Origin: Pezicula radicicola
Lineage: Eukaryota > Ascomycota > Leotiomycetes > Helotiales > Dermateaceae
DNA length: 64,000 bases
Reading direction: 5' to 3'
Assembly: GCA_003008705.1 (NCBI GenBank)
Contig: PDUO01000048.1
Span: 314,611 to 378,610, forward strand
Below, piece by piece: positions 41,402 through 54,935 of this stretch. Position 1 is the first letter of the stretch. Each line of letters opens with the position of its first letter. Both the position numbers and the translations under genes were made by a program. The notes beneath the pieces were generated by a model. It worked only from the letters and a program-made list of their open reading frames with translations. It was not told where the DNA came from and ran no database searches.

Positions 41402-44400
41402 CTATATAAGAAAGCTAGCCTAAATAAGGTTAATAAATTAGGAAACGAGGAGTCCTAGAGAAAGTCTCCCCTCTAGGATATAAAGTATTATATAAAATTA
41501 ACTTAAGATAATTAATAGAAGGATAGACTTTTACTATTCCTTATATATTAGCTTATAATAGAATTACTTTCTCAATCAATATTCTCTATAATACTAGAGT
41601 AAATAGGTTTCTTTTTATTAATTCCTAGTACCTTAAAAAACTATAATAATTCTATAAAATTAAGATAGAAGAACTACCTTCCCTTTACTAAGTAAGAGGG
41701 TATAATAGAAAACTTAGAAAACCTATTATATACTTTATATAACTAGTCTTATATATAGATAAAAGAAGACTAATAAGTATACCTTTCTATATACTTAACC
41801 TTAGAAAATAGAAAGTAATACTTAGAAGAAAATAGTTATTATACTTTAGAATCAATCTCTAGATAACTAAGAGAGCCCTAAGCTAGCCTATAGATATACT
41901 ACTAATACTACTCTTCTCCTAAGAAATTTTAATTAATTAATAATAGATTAATAATAAGAAATATTAACTAGACCTACTCTTCTAGAAGGACGTAAACTAG
42001 AGAGAGAAGCTCTTTATAATTAAAGATACCCGAAGGAAGACTAGATATACTAGTCTCCGACCCTAGAAGATACTAATATATAAAGAACTATTTAACCTAG
42101 CTACTAGGGAAAATTAAGAAGAGCTACTACTAACTACTAAGAGAAAGAAAACCTACTAGATACTAATACTTAGAAGAAGAACCTATAAATAGAATATTTA
42201 TAATAACCTAAGAACTATAGAATATAATCTCTATAAGATACTTAACCTAGAAGAAATAGAGGAACTAGATAGTAATAAAGAGCTAGAGAAGGCTTATAAG
42301 TTAGTCTCTATTAATATCACTGAAATTAGTACCCTAGTATATACCCTCTATACTTAAAGAAAAAAGGACTCCTTGTTTATTACTAGTATATATAAAATCA
42401 ACTACTATCTCAAGGACTATATAACTAAAGAAGACCTTAAGGAAGATGAATATCTAGTAAAGAAGAACCTCCTAGATAAATATAAGAGGTATAAAGATAT
42501 CTTCTCTAAGACTACTTTAGATATACTCCTATTATATTATAATATTAACTTTAAGATTAAACTTAAATTAGAAAATACCCTTAGATTTAGTCTATTATAT
42601 AATATAACTACTACTAAACTTAAGGCTATAAAGACTTATCTAGAAGAGAACCTAGTAAAAGACTTTATTACTCTAAGCTAGACCCTTTTTATATCTCTTA
42701 TACTTTTCGTTTATAAACTAAGTAGTAGACTTTATTTCTATATTAACTTTTAAAAATTAAATATAATAACTTAGAAAGACTAGTACCTATTACTATTAAT
42801 AAATAAGACCTTAGTCTAGATTAATAAAGCTAAGATCTTTACTAAGCTTAATATTTAATAAGTATTCTACTAAATTTAAATTCACTCTAACTCTAAAGAG
42901 CTAATTATATTCTATATATATTATAAAGTCTTTAAGTATAAAGTACTCCCCTTTGGATTAATTAATAAACCTACTATATATTAGTATTATATAAATAATA
43001 TTTTATTTAAGTATCTAGATAACTTTTATACTACCTACTTAGATAATATCTTAATCTACTTAGAAGACTCTCTTGAATATATAGAATATATATATAAAGT
43101 ACTTAAAAGACTATATAAAGTAGGTCTCTAAGCTAATATTAAGAAATATAAGTTTAATATTACTAGGATAAAATACCTAAGGTTTATTATTAGTACTACT
43201 AGTATTAAAGTTAACCCTAAAAAAGTAAAAGTTATAAAAGACTAGAGAGTACCTAGAACTATATAAGTTATATAATCCTTCCTTAGATTTTATAACTTCT
43301 ACTAGAGGTTTATTAAAGACTATAGCCTAGTTACTAAACTATTAACTAGGTTAACTAGAAAAGTAGTACCTTTTAATTTTAACTAGAACTATAAGACTAC
43401 CTTTTAAAGACTAAAAGATATACTAATAAATACCTTTATATTATACTATTATAGCTTAGAACTAGAAACTATAATTAAAATAAATACTTCTAATAGAGTT
43501 ATAATAGGAATACTATTATAAAAATAATTAAATAGTGATTAGTACCTAGTAGTCTACTTTTTAAAAACAATAGCTCTAGTAGAACTAAACTACTAGATAT
43601 ATAATAAGGAAATACTAGCTATTATTAAGTTTCTCTCTTACTAGAGAGCGGAAACTATAGGATCCTTATATTAAATCTAAATTATTACTAACTATAAGGC
43701 CCTAGAATACTTTATATCAATGAAATAATTAAACTTATATTAAGCTTAATAGATTGAATTCTTATCTAAATTCTTTTTTATAATTATATACTAACCTAGT
43801 AAGAAAAATAAATATACTAATACCCTTATATATAGGGAATAAGATATTAGACTCTAAGAGATTACTAAAAGTAAATACTAAACCTAGATATTACTAACTC
43901 TAGATTAACTTAACCTATAGATACTAAGTAATATAACCTTATATAAATTTAAAGAAATTAAAGACCTTACCTCTATAGAATCCCCTATTAATATTATAGA
44001 TTAAATCTTATCTATAAATAAAGATAGTTTAACCCTTACTAATAAAAGAAAAAAGACTAAGAGAGGTAACTAAGATTAGACTATAGATAATAGATTATTA
44101 TCTTAGAGAAAGTATCTAGTAGTACTAGATAAACTATTTTCTCTACCTAGTAGGTTAAACTAGTATTTTACCTTAAGAATATACTTAATCTAGGAAGCCT
44201 ATAATTAGGTATCAATAGTATACCTAAGTCTAAAGAAGATAATATCCCTACTAGCTATATAGTACTACTAGAAAGGAATAGTCTTAGATATAAAAATATA
44301 TATTAATAATTACTATATATATAGGAGATCCTATAACCTCTGAGATAAGACCCCTAGTTATCTAAATCTACTATCTATTCTAGAAAGACTATAGTAATAT

Positions 44401-45594
44401 ATTATAATAGACTTTAAGTCCTTCCTAAAAGATAAGTATANATTTAATAATATCCTTATAGTAATAGACTACTTTAGTAAATAAGTTATATTAGTCCCNT
44501 ATAATAAGACTATAAATATAAAAGAGCTAACCTAGTTATATATTTTAAATATATACTATTATAAAGGTACCCTAATATTAATTATCTTAGACTATAGACC
44601 TTAATTTATATTAGACTTTTAGAATAAATTCTATAGAATCTTAGATATAAAAATTAAACTTTTAATAGTTTACTATACCTAGATAGATAACTAGACTAAA
44701 ATTATAAACTAGTATATTAACTAATAACTCTAACCCTATATAAGCTATTACTAAGATAATTAGTTAGACTTACTTCTAATTATAAATTATATCTAATTAG
44801 TTTTATTATATAAGAGTCTTAGAATATCTCCCTTTAAACTATTAAATAGATATCTATCTAGAACCTCTTTTAATTAGAATTAATCTAAAGAGCTAATGTT
44901 AGTGAAGGAATATCTAAACGTCTAGGAAGCCTAAAATATAGCTAGAAGAATATATAATACCTAGGAAAAGATAAAAGAGATTCTATAGACCTTATAAGAA
45001 AAGAAATAATATAATATAAACTAATACTAATAAGTAATAGACTAGAAAGTAAAGGATAAAGTATAAATTATAATATAGAACTAGAAGATATAGAGACCTA
45101 GTTAAAAGTTAAACTACTAAATAGCTAGTCTATACCTAGTACTAGCCTAGAAAGGAAATAACTATAGAATCAACCTACTATAATCAATGAATATCTACCT
45201 TATATTCTCGTTGGATAAGTTTAAGAAGATTACTAATAATCTATTATCTAGTTAGGAAGTAGAAGAATTATCTAGTATTATTATTATAAATAATAATAAA
45301 TAAGAAGTTGAAAAGATCCTTATAGTTAAGAAAATATATAATAGTCTACTCTACTATATCTAATAGACTAGTTTTAATAAAGATCCTAAATAGTACCCTA
45401 TATCTAACTTGAAATATAGTCCTTATATACTCTAAAAGTTCTACTTTAATAACCCTAACCTCCCTAGACCTCTATAACAACTCCTTAAATAGATATAATA
45501 CTATAATAATAGTATCAATAATTATAATAAATTAGATAATAATAGATCTATAGAAATATACTTAAGAGTAAGCTTTTTTAAAAGAGAGGGGTAA

Positions 45595-45810
45595 TATAAT
45601 AATTCTAATAATATATCTATTTCTTAGAGTAGTCTAACTAAATAGAAGATTATTATCCTAAGCCGGAAGTTACTAAGAATCGTTATATAATATTATTTCT
45701 TATATATAGATAAAGCTTCTCTTAAGCTCTCTCCTCTCCTTAGTTTAGAATTCTATATATTTTCTACCCTTATAACTTATATAGCTATAGTCTAAGTATA
45801 GGTTATTATA
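45595..45810 (+). repeat. Gypsy 3' LTR
   Basis: Same ends and length as the 5' LTR, preceded by the polypurine tract and followed by the ATAAT target duplication. Confidence 0.88.
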
Positions 45811-48800
45811 ATAATAGAGCTAAAATAAGGATATAAAGATTAAGATAATAAGTATATCTAGAGTATCTCTATAAGAAGTACTACTTATAAACTAATAGAG
45901 ACCTCTATAGATCTCTAAAGTCTAAAAGTACTAAAACTAATCTATTAATACCTATTAAGATAAGGTTAATACTAATTCTATTACTAATACTACTATACCT
46001 AAGCTATATAGTAGTACTAGTACTAGTCTAGGTCTAACTATTAACCTTCTAAGACTACTAGAATAAGAGAAGCTTATCTATTATTTTTTAAACGTTTATA
46101 AGAGAGTTAGAAACTATTATAAAGATATATATAGATAATAATAAGTATAATAATAATAATAGAAGTTTTAACTATAAACTTAGAATCTTCTATAATATAT
46201 ATATAAGAGTTAGTTTATTATAAGAGGTCTATAAGTTAACTTTTCCTATTATATTAATAGGTTTAGTCTAGACTAATTATTTTAATTATTAACTTAGTAA
46301 GAAATCTCTAGATACTATTTATAACTATTATTATAAGTTTTTTAAAAACCTTATTTATAATTAATAAAACCTTAATATATAGAACTCTATTATACTCTAA
46401 ACTATTATTTAAAAGAACCTTAGAAAACTAACTACTAAGGTAGTCTAATTACTCTTTATTAAACTTTAGAACCTCTAGTATAGTCTACTCTAGTTTATAT
46501 AAGAAGATAATATTCTTTATAATAAGTTTATAATAGCTTACTAGAGGATATCTACTTATTAAACTACTATTACTAATTTATTACTAAACCTTAGAGACCT
46601 ATTTAATAAACTCTAATTATCTATTACTATTTATAAAAAGGAGTAGGAACTAATAAATAATACCTTCTTTATAGACTAGTAATACTTCTAAAAAGATAAT
46701 TATAATAATAATTAAGTCTATTATAAAGAGAGTAGATATAGATAATAATTTAAGTAAAAGTATAAGTACTAGATCTATAGTAAGGAAGGATACCTCTTAA
46801 CTAGATATATACCTAAAGAATAAACTAAGTTTATAACTAGTTAGAAATAAAATAAAATATAAAATTAAAACTAAACCCTTTAATAATATATAGTTAAGTA
46901 TAAGGGGGAAATAGAGAATATTAATAATAAAGATAAATAAGAGTAAAGGTACTAAACTAGAGAGAAAGACTTTAATATTAAAATAGAAATTAAAGAGACT
47001 AGTAGAGTTATTAAACAAGGTACCTAGCTTATAATAATATACTATATATTAATTAATAATATTAAACTAGAGGAAGTAGTAATAACTATTACTACTCTAG
47101 TAAATAAGGTCTTTATTTATTCTACTAAGTTTAATAAGAACTATAAAGTATAGAACCCTAAGGAGATATATAACCTATCTATATATAATACTATTACTTT
47201 TAGATATATATTATTAATCTTTAAGGGTATTATAGTTAATATAAGAGCTATTAGATACTTAATAAATAAATATAAATAATTCTATATATTATAAAGACTT
47301 AATAAAACTATTAAACTAGATACCTCTATAGGAGGCTAAGTTAATATATAATTTAGAATTAGAACTATATTATTACTTAGTTTAATATAGTTAATATTAT
47401 TATTTAATAAGGTAGAGTTTTATATTATTAAAGTAAATATATTATTCCTCTTCTACCTAGTAGATATAAATAGATTAAAGGTTTATTATAATAATTTAAA
47501 TAATCTTCTAGTTAATAAGAAAGTATTAATACTAGTAATAAGGTATTATAGATACCTATTTTTACTATAGAGATCTACTTTAGATATACTAGTATTTATA
47601 ATAAAATCCTTTAACTAGAATCTATATTATTTAATAAATATTAAACTAAAATAACTCTACTATAGATTTAGATATCTAGCTATTAATAGACTCTATAGAC
47701 TATTAGAATAAACTAAGTATAATATTAAGAAGAGAGTTATTAAGTAACTAATCTAGTTCTACTACTATTACTAGAAATATAGAAAACTACTAGATAGATT
47801 CTAGTTTACTCTCTAAGATAATATTAATTTTAATTATTTAATTATTATAGATATTATATATATTAGTAGAAATCTAATATTATATATTATTAATAAAAGA
47901 ATATATTTTTAAGCTAGTAAATAATTATAAAGTATTAGTATAAAATATACCTAGAATACCTTAAGGAGCTACTAGATTAATATCTACCTTAGATTACTAA
48001 GTCTTATTATCTATAATACTAGTAAGAACTTTATAAGCTAGGAATTTAAGTAATATATAATTATAATAAGGGTAGATATAAAGAGAATACTAGTAGAAGT
48101 ATATAATTTAATTAGTATAATTAAGAGATATTATAACCTAATTAGATATACTTACTAAATTATTAGTTTTAAACTATTTAACCTTAATAAAGATATAACT
48201 CTATAGATAGTATTTAAAGTAATTAATAATACTATAGGCCTTAATAGACTTATTCCTATACTCCTTATTTTTAGTATATATCTATAAATATTAGAAAGTA
48301 ATATACCTTCCTCTTTTATAGTCTAGTAAATAGTAGTACTTAAGAAAGCTATAAGTAAGATCTAAAAGCTCTAGATAGAGAAATAAGTAGTAGATATACT
48401 AAATATATATAATAGACCCTAGATAACTACTATTTATAACCTCCTATTGAACTTATCTATTATAGTATAGAGAGAGAGAAATATAAACTAGACTAGGAGC
48501 TAGTAAGGTTTATTTATATTATTAATACTTAAGGGGGAAATATATATTATTTAAATACCTTATAGATCTATAGTATTCTAATCTATATTAATTAAACTAT
48601 ATTATAAGAGAGAAGATAATAAAGAAGTTATAAAGGAAATAATAAATAAAATTATAAATAAAATTATAGATAAAATTATTATAGATATATAACTAACTAA
48701 CCTAGACTAGGAATAATTTAATTTATCTAGTAGAGGAAATTAAGAACTACTTTAACAAGGCTATAGTTATTTATAGAAGTATCTATTACTAATAGTTACT

Positions 48801-50515
48801 ATATATCTTTCTATCTTTATTTAAGAGGGTTAATTTATAAGTTTATATTAAAAGGAAATTAATAGACTTCTAGAAAAGGGAGTCTTTAAGATTACTTATA
48901 TTAATAATATACTACTAGGTATATATATCTTTAACTTATATTTTATAAATAATATTAAAAACTAAGGAATTACCTAGGCTTTTAAGAAGTCTAGGCTTAT
49001 TATTTAAGCTTATAATAATATAAAAAAGTAGTTTATTTTAATATAATCCTTAATTATTTAATATATAAATTAATAGATCCTCTTATACCTTATAATTATA
49101 ATAAGTAATAATAATATCTATCTTTACTTATATAATATCTTATAAATATATATATAATTAATAATAGATCTAAACTATAAGTTCTATATAAAGTTATCTA
49201 TTAAGCTCTATTAAGAACTTAGTATAAGTTAAGATTATATTCTATAAGTTATTAGACTATTATATAAAGTTCTAGAAGTTAGAAACTACTAGTTTAGAAT
49301 CTACTATTCTTATTATATTATTAAATTAGATATAGAATAGTTATTATTTAATTTATATTTACTCTATACTAATACTATCTTACTATTTAGAATTATTAGA
49401 CTCTAAACTAATAATATACTATTCTTTAGAGATAATAAATTTATTACTTTAGAAGAGAGAGAACTATATAAGGCTAGACTCCTTACTAAGGATTAAAAGT
49501 AACTAATACTTAAAAAACTATTTAAATTCAATAGTATTACTATCTAATTAATATTAAATAGAATTACCCTTACTTAATAATACTAGTACTAGAATCTTTA
49601 AACTATTAAAATAACTATACTACTTATACTAGCTAACTTAAAGGGTATTATATAAAAGGTACTTATATCTAAGGATTAATATATAACTTAATAGACTAGA
49701 GGAGTCTATATTATATCTATTTACTAGTTTAAAGCTATCTTTAATTTATTATTTATTATTTAAATAATTAACCCTAAGGAAACTAATATAAAGGTCTTAA
49801 ATTAATAATTAAAATAGTAAATTAATAATCTAATCTAAGACCTTAAATTTATAAAACTTAATATAGTAACCCTCTAATTAATTATATTTATAAATACTTT
49901 ATTTACTAATAATACTAATTTATTATTATAGATAGATTATATAATTATACTTATTAATAATACTAGTAAGACTAATATTATCTATTAGTTATTAATTAAA
50001 TATAAAAGAGTTATAAGAAGTATACTAGTAATAGAGTTATATAGAATAACTTATAATTTTAATATAACCTTAGTAATTAAATTAATACTTAATAAGATAC
50101 TATTAATAGTAATTCTATTAATAGTTTATATAAACTTAAAATTATTATTTAATTATCTAGTTTAACTTAGATCTATATAAGAGAAGTACCTTATAATTAA
50201 TATTATATATTTATATTAGATATATAAATAAAGAGAAATTATAAAAGTTAAATAGATCTATAATAATACTAACTCTACTAATATTATAATAGAATTAAAA
50301 ACTTATTTAATCCTTTAATAACTTATTAATACTAATTATATTAATTTAAAAGAGATAAAATAAATAGAAAGAGATATATAATAGATAGATAAATAGAGTT
50401 ATAAAGATAAAGGGTATAAGGAATAATTAAGAATTAGTAAATTAAATATTAATATTAATTATAACTTATAACTAGAAATAAACTATTAATTTCAATAGTT
50501 CTAAAGTTACTCTAG

Positions 50516-50796
50516 TATTAGAATATTAATATTTAATATTTTATTTATTAATTATTTTATATATTAATATTATTATCTTAATCTAAAAAGTATAAAAAAG
50601 AAAAAAAGAGAATATTCTCTTTTAATATAATTTACTCTTAAAACTAATATTATTANTACTTTTATATAATAATTATAATATAAAATCTAATATTATTATA
50701 TTTATAAAGTATATTAAATAAGAATTATTAGTTTATCTTATAAGTAAATAATAGAGTATATATTAAATATATATTAGTATAGATATTATACTAATA
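50516..50796 (+). repeat. Copia 3' LTR
   Basis: It starts TATTAGAATATTAATATTTA and ends ACTAATA, followed by the target duplication ATTTA. It contains one ambiguous base at 50646. Confidence 0.85.
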
Positions 50797-51003
50797 ATTT
50801 ATCTTTAGTCTCTCTCTTCTAGTTATTACTCCTTTAATTATAATTTATTCTATAATAGTTTTTTATTTTTATTATATAATTTTCTTATAGTAGAATTTAA
50901 TAGACTAGGAGTAAAATCGAAATTAGATAATAAATTTAAATTAATAGTTTATAATTTTTTATAAAATAGTATTCCTTATTTTATATTTTTATTTCCTTGA
51001 TGT

Positions 51004-51142
51004 AGCCAGTAAGTCTTACCATTATTATTTTCTTGTACAGCTCTTGATGGTAATTCTTTTACTATTTTAAAAAATTAACTTTCAAACTATAGCTAATATA
51101 TTTAAACGTACACCCCGTCCCGAATGTAATGGCTTACTGGCT
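51004..51142. repeat. Inverted repeat at the start of a GC-normal island
   Basis: AGCCAGTAAG (51004-51013) and CTTACTGGCT (51133-51142) are perfect inverted arms, extended imperfectly outward to TTAC/GTAA. They sit just after the last AT-rich retrotransposon sequence and about 160 bp upstream of the DUF3435 start codon. Confidence 0.45.
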
Positions 51143-51302
51143 TATAGAAATCATGTCACAGCAGGGATTGTAGAAACATAGCATCAGCAAGCAGCAACAG
51201 CCACTACTACTTGAGAGCCAGCCGCGGTCCGTAGTTCATAAAACCTAAAGTATAAATGGTTCTACTTCCTCTCTTGTAGGAATATAAACTTCAGATTCCA
51301 TC

Positions 51303-53470
51303 ATGATTGACCTCGATGCTGAACTTATAAATCTTGTGGCTGCAGAAGCTGCTTCTACTCTTACTCCTTCGAAGAAGATTAAACCACCGAGTCAGCGTCA
51401 GCGTGATTTAATCTAGTCATCATGGACGATATTCAAGACTAAGTACAAAGATAGTCTATTATTCAAAGGTACCTCTGATAACTTCCCAACCATTGTCAGA
51501 ATGAAGGCATTCTTCCTTTGGTATAGGGATCGTTACTCAAGGGTCTCTTTTAACTCCTTAATGTATTATATTTAGATCTTCAAAGAGGCCAACAATACTT
51601 ATTCTATACACCAGATTTCACGAGTAGATACAGATATAGTGAGAGAGGTACGTATACAACACTAAACATGAGGATATATTTAACCTATATATAGTATATC
51701 GAATAAGTTATTAAGGGAAAGCTTGGCCTTAAAGAATACGTTCGAGAAAAGCGACTCACTACTATAGATGACCTTCGTCGTCTTCTATCTTACTTATAGG
51801 AAACTAATGATTATATATACCCTTACAAAAGATATCGGCTATAACTATCTTTCTATATGAAGCTATTACTTTATACTACTAATCGTCCAGGAGTAGTCAC
51901 TATATTAGAAGGTTATCGAGATTTAAATGAAGCTCTTTTATATAAAGTAAGTCACAAGCCTCTTTACCCTTCTATAAGACTAAAGTATTATAGGACTACT
52001 ACCTTATGATTCTTCGAGATTTGGAATTAAGCGAGGACAATCCAAGGCTACTACTTACCCTAACGATCAGGTTCAACCTTATAAAAGGTAGAAGAGATAT
52101 CAAAGGGTAATTATAGGTCTTTGTCTTCATTCCTTGGGATACTTACTAACTACTACTAGTATTAAGTTAACTATTCGAGAATAAAAAAATTATCCTCTAC
52201 TATACCCTATTATCGATTTTCTTATACTTACCAACGTAGACAACGTATTGAAATACTTCGATTCATCAGAAGCCCTATATATATATTACCTTAGACCTGG
52301 AATAGATAGTCTAGAAGTACTATTTAAGGATACAATACTAAAGACTCCTCTACTAAGAATAGTAGAGTCTAACGTAAGTAATAAGATCTTAGATACACTT
52401 ACTTAGACAACTTCTTTAGTAGTATATTATATATCTACATTAAGTATTCGTACTAGGTTTAAATTCCTTGTTACTCTATATAATTTTTGAAGGGGCTTAG
52501 TAAATATACTCTATAGTAAGTCCTTCAACTTTAATTTAATATATAAAGAGCCTAACCTCTATTAGTGATTACTATAGAGGTAGAACTTATAAAACAACTC
52601 GGATATAATAGAAGTACAACCTTCTAGAAGTATATCAGCTCGTATATAGGGATTGACTTACAAGGTATACTTATCGATAGGGTAGTAAAGAAAGACTATA
52701 TTAGTCGACTATGAAGTATAGGACTTTCTATAAGGCCTAGTATACCAATGTTCTTACCTATACCAGAGTATATAAAACTATACGATATTCCTGAATATAT
52801 CCAGCTTCGTAAATAAAGAGTAGAATATAAGAAAGAGTTAGAAAAATTGATAGAAGAGGCTAGTATTTCATTATACTTTAATATCAAGACTTTCTATAGG
52901 AAGAAGGGAACTATTAAGTTTATCAACACTATTCGTACTATACTTCCAGACTTTAAAAGACTCACCGAGATTGAGTTAGCTATCAAAACCTTACAGAGAT
53001 ACTATCAAGTAGTCCAAAATTACAACGATAGATAGAGAAGACAAAGGCTAAAAAAATTCCGTATAACGTAGTTCACGGATAGCGTCAAAGAAGACTCGGC
53101 CTACAGAGAATACTCTTCCCACTCATCCTCATCTCCTTCCTCAACATCGTCAGCGTCCACTACCTTAGCTTCTACTACATCTCCCCCAGGCTCCAAGACT
53201 ACACAGACAATATCAGGGGTTGTATAGTACCAACCAATTATCAAGTTACTTAACTCACCATCGATCTTATCTAGAGGACTTAGTAACTTATAGATAAGAG
53301 AGTTAGTATAACATCTTACTAATATTTACCTTAATAATCCGGTATACTATACTACGGAATCACGAAAGAGGTGTTCGGACCAAGCTTATACAGGGCTAAT
53401 AAAGTAACTACTTATCTCCTGTATTCAAAGGTTAAAACCAGTAGAGTCTATATATTAGATATAAAACGAG
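51303..53470 (+). pseudogene. DUF3435 tyrosine recombinase (Starship-captain family), RIP-inactivated
   Basis: ATG 51303 begins MIDLDAELINLVAAEAASTL, with near-normal base composition up to about 51450. Further on, YKRYRL, LSFYMKLLLYTTNRPGVVTI (51840-51900) carries the conserved Arg of recombinase box I; YYLMILRDLELSEDNPRLLL, FNLIKGRRDIKG and VFVFIPWDTY follow in the order of DUF3435. The second Arg block is cut by a TGA (52480-52505, YNF then RGLVN), and the nucleophile region reads F, stop, KYIS with Tyr at 52631-52633, followed by YIGIDLQGI. The C-terminal helical part (RVEYKKELEKLIEEA; KRLTEIELAIKTLQRYYQVV) is typical. A probable intron starts GTAAGTCACAAG near 51949. Stops fit CAG/CAA/CGA/TGG origins. 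It is oriented rightward, so any element it led would extend to the right. Confidence 0.75.
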
Positions 53471-53590
53471 ACTCGACTATAGAATGAAGTAAAGGTAGGT
53501 AGGTAGTACGGAGAGAGTGTCGACCCAATTATATTTATATTAGAGTTTGAAATAAGACTCGATTATAGAATAAAGTAAGGTCTAGAGGTA
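53455..53590 (+). repeat. Diverged direct repeat
   Basis: Two units contain GACTCGACTATAGAATGAAG (about 53470) and GACTCGATTATAGAATAAAG (about 53552), about 82 bp apart; differences are C/T or G/A. Confidence 0.55.
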
Positions 53591-53599
53591 GTATATAGG

Positions 53600-54700
53600 G
53601 GATAGAGTATTTCCTATTATAGTAATAACTCGGAGTAGCTTATTTTAGTACTAGATTTAGTAAAAATTTAGTAATACTATATAGCTAGTAAGGATTTAGC
53701 TTATCTTTATAAGTTTCTACTTAAAATATAAAGCTATATATACTTTCAAGTCTTTACCGAGAAGGTAAACTTTCTACCGAGGTAAACAAGGTAAATATAG
53801 TTAAGTACTCTTAGGTAGGTGATGTTTTTACTAGTACGTAATAACAGTATAACTAATACTCCTAAATCATCTTATAACTAGGACTTCCAGCCTTAGGTAC
53901 AGAGGTATATAACATTACCTAAAAACTATACTAGTTTCCTTGTTTAGAATATAATTATATTAACCTATTAGTAACCAGGAAATGGCTACTTAAATATAAA
54001 ATTAAAAAAAACTTTTTAGATATCTAGAAATAATAAAGCTTGAACTAGAAATTCAGATATAGGTTCTGGAATATAATTAGCTATATCTTAGAAGTGAAAG
54101 TTAAAAATAGAAGGACCCTATCCCCTAACTAGCTACTAGTTATAAAGCGAGGATATACTAATTTTCTATCTATTAACTTCCAACTAGGAGTAAACTTTAT
54201 AAATTACCTAGGTTGAATATTTATATATTTAGTATATTCTAAGTTCGTTAGTATAGAGAACTATAAAAGGGATAGCTAGTTTTAGTTAGTCAAGTATATA
54301 CAGGATCTTACTCTTAGTATTAGTCTTCGGAACCTACTTTATAAAATAATAAATCAATAACAACTCTCCTTCGCTTTCGTTAACTATCTTTCTGATTCCC
54401 TCTCTATATACCCCTTTCCTGGTATAGGATTACCGATTACCTTAGTAAAAGTATTAAGGTATTTACGTAGTTAACCTCTCGATTAGCTTGTTTTCTTAGA
54501 ACTTCAAATCCGAATCTCCAGATACTGAAATCCTAGTATCAGGTTCTAGATTATATAGAGATCGAAACACGAGTATCGAGGATCGCCGTCGTAAATAGGA
54601 GCCTGTTTAATCCTATCGCAATCCTACTCACTCCTGGAGGAATCAGTCTACCAACATTCATTTCAGTGATAAGTAGACACTAGTTTCCGACCAGGGAATT
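53600..54700. other. Moderately AT-rich repeat debris
   Basis: No supportable gene. A stretch from about 53823 (TGATGTTTTTAC) to 54426 (CCTTTCCTGGTATA) has the ends and 3' pyrimidine-rich look of an LTR, followed by a partly coding-like frame (TEILVSGSRLYRDRNTSIED), but no second copy is in the window. Confidence 0.3.
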
Positions 54701-54737
54701 ATATCGTACTTATTGTATAGTAGGTAAAGGTTCAATC

Positions 54738-54935
54738 CGCATATATATACATTTTAGCTCCGAGTACACTAGCTTCCAATTTAGAGTCATATTATATATA
54801 TATACCAACTTACTTGTACCAATGGATAAGGAGTAGAAGTAAGGCGAGGCGATGCGAAGTACAAAGTTAGTATATATATACATATATTTCAGGGCCGAGT
54901 AGACACCTTCCAATTATAAAATCATTATACTAATA
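54738..54935 (+). repeat. Direct repeat, two diverged copies
   Basis: A unit running from ATATATATACAT through CCGAGTA.AC and CTTCCAATT to TCAT.ATA occurs at about 54738-54793 and 54872-54935. Confidence 0.5.

Larger units (their letters stand above)
39814..45810 (+). mobile_element. Ty3/Gypsy LTR retrotransposon nested in the Copia element, RIP-degraded
   Basis: LTRs 39814-40029 and 45595-45810 (216 bp each) are flanked by a perfect ATAAT duplication (39809-39813 and 45811-45815). A polypurine tract AAAAGAGAGGGG precedes the 3' LTR. Domain order is Gypsy-type: gag with a zinc-knuckle remnant (41360-41401), reverse transcriptase from about 42370 (LDKYKRYKDIFSKTTLD; active site YLDN at 43036-43047), RNase H to about 43860, integrase about 44100-44900, and a charged C-terminal region about 45170-45300. 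Stops and Gly/Cys/His losses throughout fit C-to-T and G-to-A change on both strands. The longest intact piece is 42373-42681. Single ambiguous bases occur at 40265, 44442 and 44499. Confidence 0.88.
39050..50796 (+). mobile_element. Ty1/Copia LTR retrotransposon, RIP-degraded, interrupted by a Gypsy element
   Basis: The outer LTRs at 39050-39332 and 50516-50796 are flanked by a perfect 5-bp duplication ATTTA (39045-39049 and 50797-50801). Interior sequence is 39333-39813 plus 45811-50515, so the element is about 5.75 kb without the nested insert. Copia identity comes from the 3' part of pol: at about 49620-50400 translation gives RNase H-like blocks such as RYLITKD-type, FKLDIATLQLIIF and NNTNLLSQ-type, and the end region HINLKEI, with Gln/Trp codons often changed to stops. 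G+C is extremely low, and no ORF of useful length remains. The LTRs now begin TA rather than TG, as expected after RIP. Confidence 0.85.

Noticed and set aside
42373..42681. Open frame of 102 codons in the AT-rich block
   Set aside because: It is the surviving piece of the Gypsy reverse transcriptase N-terminal region, not an independent gene.
46797..47018. Minus-strand hydrophobic ORF of 73 codons
   Set aside because: Antisense to the decayed Copia interior; an artefact of AT-rich sequence.
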